A stretch of DNA of 64,000 bases from Maledivibacter halophilus (GCF_900167445.1 NZ_FUZT01000001.1:375007-439006), one strand, 5' to 3'. Shown: positions 1-8,657, counted from the stretch's first letter. Translations and numbers: made by a program. Notes: a model not told the origin generated them from the letters alone.

Positions 1-599
1 TAGAGCCAGCGGATTTCGATGAAATAGCTAAAAAATTAGAAAATGAATTTAATATAGAGCCAAATATGAGGAATATATTAAGTTATGCTTTATATCCAAA
101 GGTATATAGTGACTATTTGAAGTCATTACAAGAGTATGGTCAATTAAGTAATCTTGAGAGTCATGTATTTTTCTATGGTTTAAAAGAAGGAGAAATAAGC
201 GAAGTTGAATTAGAGGAAGGGAAAATATTAATTATAAAGCTTGTAGAAGTTGGGAAAATCGATGATGAAGGACTAAGAACAGTTGTTTTTGAAGTAAATG
301 GTAATAGAAGAGAAATTAGAATAATAGATAAAAATTATGGAGAAACACAAACTAGAGATATAACTGTTATGGCAGATCCCAATAATGATAAAGAAATAGG
401 AGCTTCTATTCCAGGAACAATTGCAAAAGTACTTGTTAAAGAAGGAGATAAGATAGAAGAAAAACAAAGTTTAATTATAATAGAGGCTATGAAGATGGAA
501 ACAAATATATTATCAACTGTAAAAGGAGAAGTAGATAGCATACTGGTATCAGAAGGACAACAAATTAAATCAGGTCAACTTTTAATAAAAATAAAGTAA
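1..599 (+). CDS. pycA: Pyruvate carboxylase, C-terminal part (5' end outside window)
   Basis: The reading frame is open from base 3 with no start, so this is the tail of a larger protein that begins before the window. It carries the end of the carboxyltransferase and tetramerisation region (the stretch with FFYGLKEGE and the NGNRREI segment), then a biotin carrier domain with the biotinylation motif EAMKMET, whose first Lys is the biotin site. Pyruvate carboxylase makes oxaloacetate from pyruvate and bicarbonate using ATP in the cytoplasm. The FYGL and VNG-R segments fit pyruvate carboxylase better than oxaloacetate decarboxylase alpha, which has the same carrier domain. The ATG at 66 is internal. 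Confidence 0.9.
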   Translation, partial: EPADFDEIAKKLENEFNIEPNMRNILSYALYPKVYSDYLKSLQEYGQLSNLESHVFFYGLKEGEISEVELEEGKILIIKLVEVGKIDDEGLRTVVFEVNGNRREIRIIDKNYGETQTRDITVMADPNNDKEIGASIPGTIAKVLVKEGDKIEEKQSLIIIEAMKMETNILSTVKGEVDSILVSEGQQIKSGQLLIKIK

Positions 600-613
600 T
601 TTTTATTTTCATT

Positions 614-647
614 CAAAGGAGTTCCGTATTAATTAGGAGCTTCTTTG
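614..647 (+). terminator. Hairpin after pyruvate carboxylase
   Basis: Arms of 12 bases (614-625 and 636-647) pair with two G-U pairs, 15 bases after the stop codon. No clean U run follows, so it may be a weak terminator or an mRNA-stabilising hairpin. Confidence 0.4.
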
Positions 648-768
648 CTTATATATAAAAAGTTTTTAAATTATATAGCTAATGTATATTCATAAATGAT
701 ATAATAAAATATTAATGGGTATTAATAATAAATAGGAATTAAAATAAAGTTTGGGACATATATTTATT

Positions 769-869
769 ATAGAGATTTAAGTAAAGACTTTAATTTATAC
801 ATGTCCAAAACTCCTAGAAGAATTGAGTATTTACACATGTATAAACTAAGTTTACTATATAAACTCTAT
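769..869. repeat. About 100 bp imperfect-palindrome element (family C, copy 1)
   Basis: Terminal inverted repeats of about 36 bases begin ATAGAG and end CTCTAT, each running inward through a TAAAGACTTTAATTTATAC-like stretch. The same design and closely related sequence occur at 24804-24902, and a related one at 12414-12517. It has no coding capacity. The form is that of a MITE-like or other small intergenic repeat. Confidence 0.65.
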
Positions 870-958
870 AACGGATATTAGTATATTAATTTTTTTTTAA
901 ATATTTATAATTATAGAGGCATTAATTTATTTATATTTTATTATAAATAAAGAATATT

Positions 959-991
959 ATAGATATTCCAGCAAAACAGTTAATTTATACT
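959..991. repeat. Partial end of a family C-related repeat
   Basis: These 33 bases match, with about one mismatch, the reverse complement of 35639-35672 (shared core: GATATTCCAGCAAA, then GTTAATTTATAC). It appears to be one terminal arm only, with no partner arm nearby. Confidence 0.5.
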
Positions 992-1022
992 ATATAATGC
1001 CTTAAATGGGGGTAGATTAATT

Positions 1023-1298
1023 ATGGGTTTAACTATACAACAGTTTTTTGATTATGTTAATGGAATGACAGAAAGTAGACCAGGAGTAATTTTAAAAGGC
1101 AAAAAAGATAATAATGAAATATACTATAGAATACATACAGCACATGACAAGTTTTTCATTGATACTATTAAAAATATTGATGATGAAAAAAATATTGAGA
1201 ATAGATATATTACAGATAAAGAAGAACTTCAAAATTTTAAAGTTAAAATAATGGAATTATTAAAACTTATAGAAGTTAAGGATATATATCTAGAATAG
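1023..1298 (+). CDS. Small conserved-looking protein of unknown function
   Basis: A 91-residue soluble, charged protein with no signal peptide, membrane segment or motif I recognise. A GGGGG-type ribosome site sits a few bases before the ATG and the frame is clean. It lies 31 bases before the PilZ-like gene on the same strand, so the two may share a transcript. Preceded by about 420 bases of AT-rich intergenic DNA holding repeats. Confidence 0.6.
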   Translation: MGLTIQQFFDYVNGMTESRPGVILKGKKDNNEIYYRIHTAHDKFFIDTIKNIDDEKNIENRYITDKEELQNFKVKIMELLKLIEVKDIYLE

Positions 1299-1329
1299 AT
1301 ATGTATTAGATTTGAGGTGTATAAAGTTA

Positions 1330-1674
1330 ATGTCAAATAACTGTGGAAGACAGGAACTGAAAATTCAATACCTGCAAAGAATAAATATTTATAACTATTA
1401 TCAAAACGGAAAACTAATAAACCTGAAATCTCCTTGTGAAATAATCATGTTAAACATTTCTTTAGAAGGATTAGAAATGATAACAAACAAAGAGTTTCAA
1501 AAAGGGGATATACTATTGTTGAATTTAAAATATGAAGGTATACCCTTTGATAAGATATTAGCTAAGGTAATTGACGCAAAGAAAATTGGAGAAATGTATA
1601 AGGCTTGTTTGGAATTTATAGGCATACCCAATTTTCTATTTGAAAAATTAAATGAGGTTAAGAAAAGACTCTAA
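1330..1674 (+). CDS. PilZ-like domain protein
   Basis: A 114-residue protein. I choose the ATG at 1330 because GAGGTG lies about 9 bases upstream; the TTG at 1312 lies inside that ribosome site. The middle holds NISLEGLEM followed by a KGDILLLNL strand, the (D/N)xSxxG pattern and beta-barrel continuation of PilZ domains, which bind cyclic di-GMP. The usual RxxxR motif is not clear near the N-terminus, so nucleotide binding is uncertain. It is probably a cytoplasmic receptor or a degenerate PilZ. A terminator overlaps its stop codon. Confidence 0.6.
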   Translation: MSNNCGRQELKIQYLQRINIYNYYQNGKLINLKSPCEIIMLNISLEGLEMITNKEFQKGDILLLNLKYEGIPFDKILAKVIDAKKIGEMYKACLEFIGIPNFLFEKLNEVKKRL

Positions 1675-1692
1675 AAAAGAGTCTTTATATTT
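1664..1692 (+). terminator. Rho-independent terminator after the PilZ-like gene
   Basis: Nine-base arms (1664-1672 and 1678-1686) enclose a five-base A loop and are followed by an AT-rich tail with TTTTT. The stop codon at 1672-1674 is part of the stem. Confidence 0.8.
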
Positions 1693-1814
1693 TTGATCAA
1701 ATTAGTTATAATTGTAAGAAATAAGAAATATATTATAATTTTGTTATCAAGTGTAGTAAATTATTATTATATAGAGTTTAGAGGAGGATATAATTTGAAA
1801 AATATCTATTAATT

Positions 1815-4175
1815 TTGATTACTATTGTACTAATATATTTGATGATTGCTCCAGTATATGGTGAAGAAATAATAGTGGATAGTTTGGAGAATAAAAAAGA
1901 AGTCGTAAAGTTTACTGATTCAAATCTTGAAAATGTTATCCGTATAGCTATAGCTAAACCTCAGGGAGATATTTTTCCCGAAGAATTACAAAGCATTAAG
2001 AAACTTAATGCTGGAGGTAAAGATATATCCAGTTTAAAGGGCATAGAATATTTGGTGAATTTAGAAGAATTATTACTTAGTGAAAATAATATTAAGGATA
2101 TTTCACCAATTACAGGACTTAAGAAGTTGAAATATTTAAATTTATGGAAAAATAATATTAGTGATATTACTCCACTTGGAAATCTCACGAATCTAAAAAG
2201 CTTAGACCTTGACAGTAATGAGATTAGCAATGTTAATGCTTTGCAGGGGCTTAATAAGCTTAAAGCTCTAAGATTAGGCAGCAATAAAGTAACTAACATA
2301 AACCCCTTGTCCACTTTAAATAATCTAGAGAACCTTTCTTTATGGTCTAATAAAATAAGTGATATAACTCCTTTAAGAGATATAAAAAGCCTTACTGAAT
2401 TAAGGCTAGCTTATAATGAAATTGAGGATATAAGCCCATTAGTAAATTTAAATAATCTACATACTATAAATTTAAATAGTAATAAAATAATTGATATAAG
2501 TCCATTGGGTGACCTGATCAATTTAAGGAAAATTTATTTAATGAATAATGGAATAAATGATATAATACCTTTAAGCAAGCTTATCCAAATAGAAAGGATA
2601 AGACTTGATAATAATAAAATTACAGATATAAAAGGGCTTGCAAACTTAAAAAATTTAAAGCTGTTAACTTTATCGAAAAATGAAATATCCGATATTACTC
2701 CTTTAAAAGGAATTCAGAAATTACAATATTTAGATTTGAAAGCTAATGAGATAGTAGATATAAATGGAATAGAAGGTATTAATGATTTGCTAAAATTGTT
2801 TTTAGATGAAAATAATATTGATAATATTGATGCTTTAAAGGGTAAAGATAAACTTATTATATTAACAACTTCAAAAAATAATATAAATGATATAAGTCAA
2901 TTAAATAGTCTTAAAAATTTGAAGTATTTAGATTTAAGCAACAATAATATAAAAAATATAGACTCTCTAGGGATGTTAACAAATCTAAGCAGTTTAGATA
3001 TAAGCAATAATATTATCACTAATATAGACGGTGTTAGCAATTTAACCAATTTAATAAATTTAGACTTATCAAACAATAGAATTTTTGATGTAGATTCCTT
3101 AGAAAGAAATACAAATCTAAGAACTATAAATTTGTACAATAATTATATAAATGATTATAGTTGTCTTTTAACCCTTAAAGATCTAGATATTGTAAAAACA
3201 ATAGACTATAGAGAAAATAAAGATACAGTTGATATTAGTGGAAAGGTTTTAGATTTATATAATGATGAGTTTAAGGGTGTAGATACATATGTTAACTTAA
3301 TAAATCTGGAAGCAGAAAATAATAATTTCTATACAGCTGTAGCTGATAAACATGGAGAATTTAAGATAAAGGGAGTATTTTCAGGAAGATATAAAATTGT
3401 ATTTACTAAAAAAGGATATAAGCCACTAAGTATGTATAAGAATATTGATTTAGAAAATAATCAAATTAATGCAAAACTATTGGAAACGTCAAATACCAGT
3501 TGGATAACAAGAGAAACTGAAAGAACAATATACAATATTAGAGAAGGTATGGAAATATCAAAGGAAGAAATAAGTTCACAAGAAAAAAGGCTAGAAGAAA
3601 TAGAGAAATTCTTTAATGTAAAAATTGATGATAAAATAAAATATTATATTTGTAATTATCCAGAAGAAATCTATGAACTTGCATATGGCAAAAAAGATTT
3701 TTATGGCCTTGGAACCTATAAATCAAATACAAATTCAATATATTCAATAGGTAAAGCCTTTGATTATCATGAAACGGCCCATGCTGTAGAGCATAAATTT
3801 AATCCTAATTACAATATTCCATTAGGAGAAGGTTTGGCAGTGTACTTTAGCAGCTATAAAATAGGTTCACCAATAGTTTTAAATAGACATGTTGATGATT
3901 TGGCCGTTGAACTTATGATAAAAGGAGAATTAAAGGATGTAAAGACATTACTGAAACATTTTGAAGGAGAAAATGATTATATATCAAATGCTTCATTTGT
4001 TAAATATTTAATTGAGGAACATTTACCCCAGAAATTTAAGGATTTGTTTAAAGTACTACCTAAAGAACCTTCTGATAAAGATATAGAGAAAGTTTTTATG
4101 GAAGTATATAATAAGTCAGTTGAAGAAATACAAGTTGAGTGGCTAAAATATATACAGAGCAAATTAAACTTTTAA
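1815..4175 (+). CDS. Exported leucine-rich-repeat protein with C-terminal zinc peptidase domain
   Basis: The product is about 786 residues. Residues 50-450 are an internalin-like array of about 17 repeats of 22 residues (L..L..LxLxxNxIxDIxPL). Next comes a CarboxypepD_reg-like beta-sandwich (about 465-555), then an alpha-helical C-terminal domain with HETAH at 652-656 and a downstream Glu in GEGLA (E672), the zinc ligand layout of gluzincin metallopeptidases. A ribosome site (GAGGAGG) lies before TTG at 1795, but that frame stops after five codons. One extra A after that TTG would give MKKYLLILITIVLIYL, a good signal peptide. The open frame from TTG 1815 has no ribosome site. It is either a frameshifted start or a sequence error. 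Likely surface-exposed; substrate unknown. Confidence 0.75.
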   Translation: MITIVLIYLMIAPVYGEEIIVDSLENKKEVVKFTDSNLENVIRIAIAKPQGDIFPEELQSIKKLNAGGKDISSLKGIEYLVNLEELLLSENNIKDISPITGLKKLKYLNLWKNNISDITPLGNLTNLKSLDLDSNEISNVNALQGLNKLKALRLGSNKVTNINPLSTLNNLENLSLWSNKISDITPLRDIKSLTELRLAYNEIEDISPLVNLNNLHTINLNSNKIIDISPLGDLINLRKIYLMNNGINDIIPLSKLIQIERIRLDNNKITDIKGLANLKNLKLLTLSKNEISDITPLKGIQKLQYLDLKANEIVDINGIEGINDLLKLFLDENNIDNIDALKGKDKLIILTTSKNNINDISQLNSLKNLKYLDLSNNNIKNIDSLGMLTNLSSLDISNNIITNIDGVSNLTNLINLDLSNNRIFDVDSLERNTNLRTINLYNNYINDYSCLLTLKDLDIVKTIDYRENKDTVDISGKVLDLYNDEFKGVDTYVNLINLEAENNNFYTAVADKHGEFKIKGVFSGRYKIVFTKKGYKPLSMYKNIDLENNQINAKLLETSNTSWITRETERTIYNIREGMEISKEEISSQEKRLEEIEKFFNVKIDDKIKYYICNYPEEIYELAYGKKDFYGLGTYKSNTNSIYSIGKAFDYHETAHAVEHKFNPNYNIPLGEGLAVYFSSYKIGSPIVLNRHVDDLAVELMIKGELKDVKTLLKHFEGENDYISNASFVKYLIEEHLPQKFKDLFKVLPKEPSDKDIEKVFMEVYNKSVEEIQVEWLKYIQSKLNF

Positions 4176-4218
4176 AGGCGTACATTTATAATGATAATAT
4201 AAAGGGAAGGTGATAGAT

Positions 4219-4317
4219 ATGAATGATAAAACAAAAAAAGCTATTGCTATAACAATGGCTGTGCTTATGGTTTTTGGATTGTTTTCAAGCCTTATATTTT
4301 CCTTTGCAAACATATAA
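4219..4317 (+). CDS. 32-residue small membrane protein (Prli42/DUF4044-like)
   Basis: A miniprotein starting MNDKTKKAIA with one hydrophobic helix to its end. A good ribosome site (GGGAAGG) precedes the ATG. The layout, a short basic N-terminus then a single membrane span with total length near 32, matches small Firmicutes membrane proteins of the DUF4044/Prli42 type, some of which anchor stressosomes. Family membership is my judgement from size and pattern. It is 43 bases downstream of the LRR gene, so co-transcription is possible. Confidence 0.55.
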   Translation: MNDKTKKAIAITMAVLMVFGLFSSLIFSFANI

Positions 4318-4716
4318 AAAATAGATCGAGAACATAGCGATTTACCTTCCACTACTATAGATAATCTTTACCTAGATATAATCTTTCGACCAAAGCTAAG
4401 CAGGTCAATATCTATAATAATGGTTACTTAGACCCTGTACAGTATCTTGACAACTCTATGCAATCCTTTGATTAGATAAAATCATTTGAAATATCCAAGT
4501 TTGTCTGGATATTACGTTGATAATGTACAGAATCTTTCCTCGGAATATATATCAACCAGACTAGATTAATATATATTCTTTGGCTAATTTATATGCATCC
4601 CTTTTTAAAGGATAAATATAAATCTTGGCTTAATCGTTATGTTCTCGACATTATATATTATGGACAATTATGAAGATTATATACTAAGGGTGGTTATGTA
4701 AAATCTACCAATAGGT
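4318..4716. other. Intergenic stretch with possible decayed coding sequence
   Basis: No intact gene is seen. On the plus strand short open segments occur in shifted frames, for example one ending DPVQYLDNSMQSFD just before a stop near 4475, and about 41 codons open near 4548-4674 (with ILWLIYMHPFLKDKY) without a start or ribosome site. Base composition is less AT-biased than true spacers nearby, which suggests a remnant gene. I cannot name it. Confidence 0.35.
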
Positions 4717-4887
4717 TTATTTTTTTACAAAAGCCCTACATTTCTTACCTGAACTTCTCAAAACAGCCAAAGATGGTACTAGCTTAGTTTTAAAACCAAA
4801 ATATTTACAGCCTCTGGGATTATTTGGGTCCCATGTTATATAAAAATGAATACATTTAAAACAGTTTATCCTATTTTCTTTTGTCAT
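4717..4887 (-). CDS. Small cysteine-motif protein (family often labelled uracil-DNA glycosylase)
   Basis: A 56-residue protein with CFKCIHF near the N-terminus, then TWDPNNPRGCKYFGFK, a conserved PS segment, SSG and a last Cys: four cysteines likely to bind one metal. This matches a short clostridial protein family that databases often label uracil-DNA glycosylase although it is far too small and lacks those motifs. The ATG follows GGAGAATAGGAG, 10 bases after the stop of the phosphoesterase gene, so the two are translated from one mRNA. A zinc-ribbon-like role is inference. Confidence 0.7.
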   Translation of the reverse strand: MTKENRINCFKCIHFYITWDPNNPRGCKYFGFKTKLVPSLAVLRSSGKKCRAFVKK

Positions 4888-4897
4888 ATTGAATCTC

Positions 4898-5716
4898 CTA
4901 TTCTCCTGTTAAAGTAATAAAACTGATTTGACTTTTATTTAAAAACCTTATAGGCATTCTACTAGTCCCTAATCCGCTATTAATATATAATAACAAATTT
5001 CTCTCTAATTCAAAAATCCCTTTATCATATTTTGGAAAGAAACCTTGACCAGGAGCAATAATAGCGCCTAAAAACGGGAATCGTATTTGCCCTCCATGGG
5101 TGTGACCGCAAATGATTAGGTCGCAATTTAGATTATATGGTTTAAATATTATGTCTGGAGAGTGAGAAAGCAATAAAGTAAAATTATTATTATCAATACT
5201 ATTAAAGGCTTTGTCGATATTTTCATGGTTTGTGTAGGGATCATCAATGCCGCAGATATTTATTGAAAAATCCTTACATTTAATAATTCTATTTGTATTG
5301 TTTATAATTTTTACTTTTCTATTTTTAAGTCCTTTAATAAATTGTTGATTTTTAGGATTTTTCCACTCGTGATTACCAGATACATAATAAATGTTTTTAT
5401 TAATTTTTATTAGATTATCTAAAAAGTTATAAATATTGTCAAAATCACGAGTTTTTGCATCAATAATATCTCCAGTAAGAGCAATAATATTAGGATTTAA
5501 TTTCATAATATCATCTAATAAATTGATAGAATTATTTGGAAGCTTTTTATTATGAAGGTCAGAAATATGAACTATTTTAAATTCCTTATTTTGGGGAATT
5601 TTTTTTGTTTTTACAGAAATTTTATCTATATCTATTGTTTTTATTTCAAAGTAAATTCTACTAATTAGCATTATGGCAAGGCTTAGTGTTATAATAAATT
5701 CTTTTTTAAAATGCAT
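4898..5716 (-). CDS. Membrane-anchored metallophosphoesterase (YkuE/YaeI type)
   Basis: A 272-residue protein. One N-terminal hydrophobic segment (about 7-24) anchors the enzyme. The calcineurin-like core has DLH, LTGDIID, GNHE, a His in LLLSHSPD and GHTHGG, the two-metal site of this superfamily. Relatives act on phosphate esters at the cell surface, including lipid-linked ones in some members. An AGGAGG-type site precedes the ATG. The cysteine-motif miniprotein follows in the same operon. The substrate cannot be told from sequence. Confidence 0.85.
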   Translation of the reverse strand: MHFKKEFIITLSLAIMLISRIYFEIKTIDIDKISVKTKKIPQNKEFKIVHISDLHNKKLPNNSINLLDDIMKLNPNIIALTGDIIDAKTRDFDNIYNFLDNLIKINKNIYYVSGNHEWKNPKNQQFIKGLKNRKVKIINNTNRIIKCKDFSINICGIDDPYTNHENIDKAFNSIDNNNFTLLLSHSPDIIFKPYNLNCDLIICGHTHGGQIRFPFLGAIIAPGQGFFPKYDKGIFELERNLLLYINSGLGTSRMPIRFLNKSQISFITLTGE

Positions 5717-6049
5717 TTATAACCTCCTATTCATGTTATGAACATTAAAACTTGCTGAACATTTTCTAATAAAATAATATCCATGAATTATAATTTCTAT
5801 AATTTCCCATCATAAATAAATTCAATGGCAAGTTCTATATCTTTAAATATTATCCTATTTTCTCAAAAGATACAATTATGAAGAATATCTATTATCCATT
5901 ATTTAACATATGATTAGTGGAATATAAAAATCAAATAATGCAAAAAATTTATATTATCCCATATTATTCATGAAATATTAAAAAGTATAAACGATTTTAA
6001 GTTTTTATAAAAAATTAGAATAGTATAATATTAAAATTAGGGTGATGCT
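5717..6049. promoter_or_regulatory. Divergent intergenic region (phosphoesterase / patatin)
   Basis: About 330 AT-rich bases between divergently transcribed genes, so both promoters should lie here. A TATAAT-like -10 occurs around 6020-6030, shortly before the patatin gene. I see no open frame and no clear operator. Confidence 0.4.
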
Positions 6050-6898
6050 ATGAAGGGCGTAGGCTTAGTATTACAGGGAGGCGGAATGAGAGGGGTTTAT
6101 ACTTCAGGAGTTTTAGATTTTTTTATGGATAAAGAGTTATATTTTCCATATATTATTGCAGTTTCAGCTGGGGCATGCAATGCTATTCCATATATTACCA
6201 AACAAAGAGGGTTTGGCAAAAAAATTTGTGTAGACTATATTAGAAAGAATAAATATATTAGCTATAAAAATTTGCTAACAAAGGGTAGTATCATAAAAAT
6301 GGATTTTATATTTAATAAAATACCAAATACTCTTGAACCATTGGATTTTAAGAAAATAAATGATTACAAAGATAGGTTTATCATAACTGCAACCAATTGT
6401 GATAATGGAAATCCTGTATATATAGATATAGATAAATGTGATAATATAATCACTGCTATCAAGGCTTCAAGTAGTGTACCTTTTTTAACTCAAGCTGTAG
6501 AGTATCAAAGTATGAATTTGTTAGACGGAGGAATAGCGGATCCTATACCCATAAAAAAGGCTATAGAAGATAAGAATTATAAAAATGTAGTAGTTTTGAC
6601 CAATGAAAATGGATATACACAAAAACCTTTTAAAATGAAAGGCTTGGCAAATAGAATATATCCGAATTATAAGGAATTGGTAGAGTCTATTTCTGCATGT
6701 CACATAAAATATCATGAAACTATAGACTATATAAAGGAATTAGAGATTGAAAAAAAAGTTTTTGTAATAAGACCAAGTAAGTATTTAAAGCTCAAGACCT
6801 TCGATAGAAATACTAGAAGAATGGAGGACTTATATCGACTGGGCTATAGCGATGCTAAAGAAAAATATAATAAGCTTATTAAATGGATGGAGTCGTAA
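6050..6898 (+). CDS. Patatin-like phospholipase family protein (YjjU-like)
   Basis: A 282-residue cytoplasmic protein. GGGMRG at 10-15 forms the oxyanion hole, the nucleophile Ser is S39, and the catalytic Asp is in LLDGG (D159), giving a Ser-Asp dyad. The motif around Ser reads AVSAG instead of the usual GxSxG, so the first Gly is Ala. Length and the C-terminal part fit bacterial patatins of the YjjU group, which are acyl hydrolases of unknown natural substrate. A GGTGAT ribosome site precedes the ATG. It stands alone, with a weak hairpin after it. Confidence 0.85.
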   Translation: MKGVGLVLQGGGMRGVYTSGVLDFFMDKELYFPYIIAVSAGACNAIPYITKQRGFGKKICVDYIRKNKYISYKNLLTKGSIIKMDFIFNKIPNTLEPLDFKKINDYKDRFIITATNCDNGNPVYIDIDKCDNIITAIKASSSVPFLTQAVEYQSMNLLDGGIADPIPIKKAIEDKNYKNVVVLTNENGYTQKPFKMKGLANRIYPNYKELVESISACHIKYHETIDYIKELEIEKKVFVIRPSKYLKLKTFDRNTRRMEDLYRLGYSDAKEKYNKLIKWMES

Positions 6899-6911
6899 AG
6901 CATATTAATAA

Positions 6912-6937
6912 ATGTCATACTTATAAAGGTATGGCAT
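6912..6937 (+). terminator. Weak hairpin after the patatin gene
   Basis: Nine-base arms (6912-6920 and 6929-6937) with one G-U pair, followed by ATTATTT. A plausible but poor terminator. Confidence 0.4.
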
Positions 6938-7065
6938 ATTATTTATCACTTTCAAATCTGTTTTATTATGTAGAATAAATATGAAAGATAGAATTACAAA
7001 TAAATTTTAAAAAATATTTGTTAATTTCTTCTAATTATTATATTATTATAAAATAAAAGAGAGAG

Positions 7066-7163
7066 TTGAATAATTGCAAAATAGATACGATAGTATTTTA
7101 GAGATTTTAAACTTGCATTAGAGTATTTAGTTTTTGTAAGAAATAATTATGCAATTTATTTGA
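7066..7163. repeat. Diverged copy of the 120 bp palindromic repeat (family B)
   Basis: The ends read TAATTGCA and ATTATGCAATT. In reverse complement it aligns with 50639-50758, sharing the inner block TTTAAAATCTCTA and both ends. At 98 bases it is shorter than the two full copies. It sits just upstream of the HD-domain gene. Confidence 0.5.
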
Positions 7164-7190
7164 CTGTAAGATAAAAGAGGTGTGGAACCA

Positions 7191-7745
7191 ATGATGGAGT
7201 TAAATTTATTAATTAGTAAAGCCATAGAAGTGGCTGCTAAAGCCCATGAAGGACAATATAGAAAGCTAAATAGAATACCGTATATAGTTCATCCCTTTGA
7301 GGTGGCCCTTATTTTACAGAAAAATAATGCAAGTGAAGAAGTGATTGCTGCTGGAATTCTACATGATACCTTGGAAGATACAAAGTTAAAAGAAAAGGAT
7401 ATAGAGAAAATGTTTGGACATGATATACTAAAGTTAGTCTTAGGAGCATCGGAGGAGCTTGAGGGTAGGAAAAATACTCCGTGGTATGATAGAAAACTGC
7501 ATACAATAGAGCATTTAAAAAATGCCATAATGGAAGTAAAGATGGTTGCTTGTGCGGATAAACTAAGCAATATAAGAAGTATGATTAAAGGCTATGATGA
7601 TATGGGGGATAAGCTTTGGAATAAATTTAATGCACCCTATGAAATGCAAAAGTGGTATTATAATGGCTTAACTGAGAGCTTAAAGGAATTAGAAAAATTT
7701 GAAATGTATAAGCAATTTAGGGAGGCAGTGAAGTATCTATTTTAA
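7191..7745 (+). CDS. HD-domain hydrolase, RelA/SpoT-hydrolase-like
   Basis: A 184-residue protein. I prefer the ATG at 7191 because the ribosome site AGAGGTG overlaps the alternative GTG at 7182. His at 19 (AKAHEGQ), His34 (IVHP), the H58-D59 pair (ILHDTLEDT) and a later Asp in ACADKLSN form the metal site seen in the ppGpp hydrolase domain of RelA/SpoT and in stand-alone Mesh1-like enzymes. No synthetase domain is present. Hydrolysis of (p)ppGpp or a related nucleotide is a reasonable guess, not proven. Confidence 0.8.
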   Translation: MMELNLLISKAIEVAAKAHEGQYRKLNRIPYIVHPFEVALILQKNNASEEVIAAGILHDTLEDTKLKEKDIEKMFGHDILKLVLGASEELEGRKNTPWYDRKLHTIEHLKNAIMEVKMVACADKLSNIRSMIKGYDDMGDKLWNKFNAPYEMQKWYYNGLTESLKELEKFEMYKQFREAVKYLF

Positions 7746-7879
7746 CCCTATATATATTTCCTTTTCATTTAAGTAAAAATAGAGTAAACTATTGTATATA
7801 AGTTTTTTGATATGAAGATTATGTAATTGGCTTAATTACCCAGCTTTACTATAGGCTGCTTGAAAGTGAGGAAGTTATT

Positions 7880-8509
7880 TTGTCAGAAAAGGAAATTAGG
7901 ATAACTAAACTAGAAACCCAAAAGAGAAATAAAAATAGGATATCAATATACATAGATAATAAATATGCATTAGGTGTACATAAAGATATAGTATATAAGC
8001 TTAATTTGGAAAAAGGAAAGATTTTAGATAAAGATTTTATTGAGAAAATAGTAAAAGCCGAAGAGCAAAAAAAAGCAAATGAATATGCAATTAAGTTTTT
8101 ATCCTACAGGCCTAGAAGTGAAAAGGAAATAAAAGATAGAATGACAAAAAAAGAATATGAAGACGAAGTGATTAATAATACTTTAGAGTGGCTAAAAAAA
8201 TATGATTTAGTAAATGACAGAGATTTTGTTGAAGAATATGTTAAATCAAAAGCTTCCAAATATGGAAGGAGTAGAATAAGACTTGAGCTTAGAAGAAAAG
8301 GATTAGATGATAATATAGTTGATGATGTATTAAATAGTGAATACGAACATGAAAAGGAATATGAAATTGCCCTTGAACAAGCGAAAAGGAAAATTAAAGT
8401 ATATAAAGGTGAAAGTCCGCAAGCTATCTATAGAAAATTAGGTGGATATCTTCAAAGAAGAGGTTTTTCCTATGATATAGTATTAAAAATATTAAAGGAG
8501 ATTATATAA
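7880..8509 (+). CDS. recX: RecX family regulatory protein
   Basis: A 209-residue all-helical protein with the three-helix repeats of RecX: AIKFLSYRPRSEKEIKDR, then WLKKYDLVNDRDFVEEYV, then KYGRSRIRLELRRKG. RecX binds the RecA filament and restrains it. The start is TTG at 7880, with GAGGAAG upstream. The N-terminal extension with DNA- or nucleotide-fold-like strands (about 1-60) is usual for Firmicutes RecX. recA is not in the window. Confidence 0.9.
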   Translation: MSEKEIRITKLETQKRNKNRISIYIDNKYALGVHKDIVYKLNLEKGKILDKDFIEKIVKAEEQKKANEYAIKFLSYRPRSEKEIKDRMTKKEYEDEVINNTLEWLKKYDLVNDRDFVEEYVKSKASKYGRSRIRLELRRKGLDDNIVDDVLNSEYEHEKEYEIALEQAKRKIKVYKGESPQAIYRKLGGYLQRRGFSYDIVLKILKEII

Positions 8510-8657
8510 AAGCAATTAAATCTTAAATTTGTATTGAAGCTGCATAATTGTAATGATATAATGTACAAAAATATAAAATAGAAAATAAAGCAAAAAAAAA
8601 GTATTTACAATAAACTTCATAGTGATATAATAACTATGATGATGTTTAAAGTACTTT

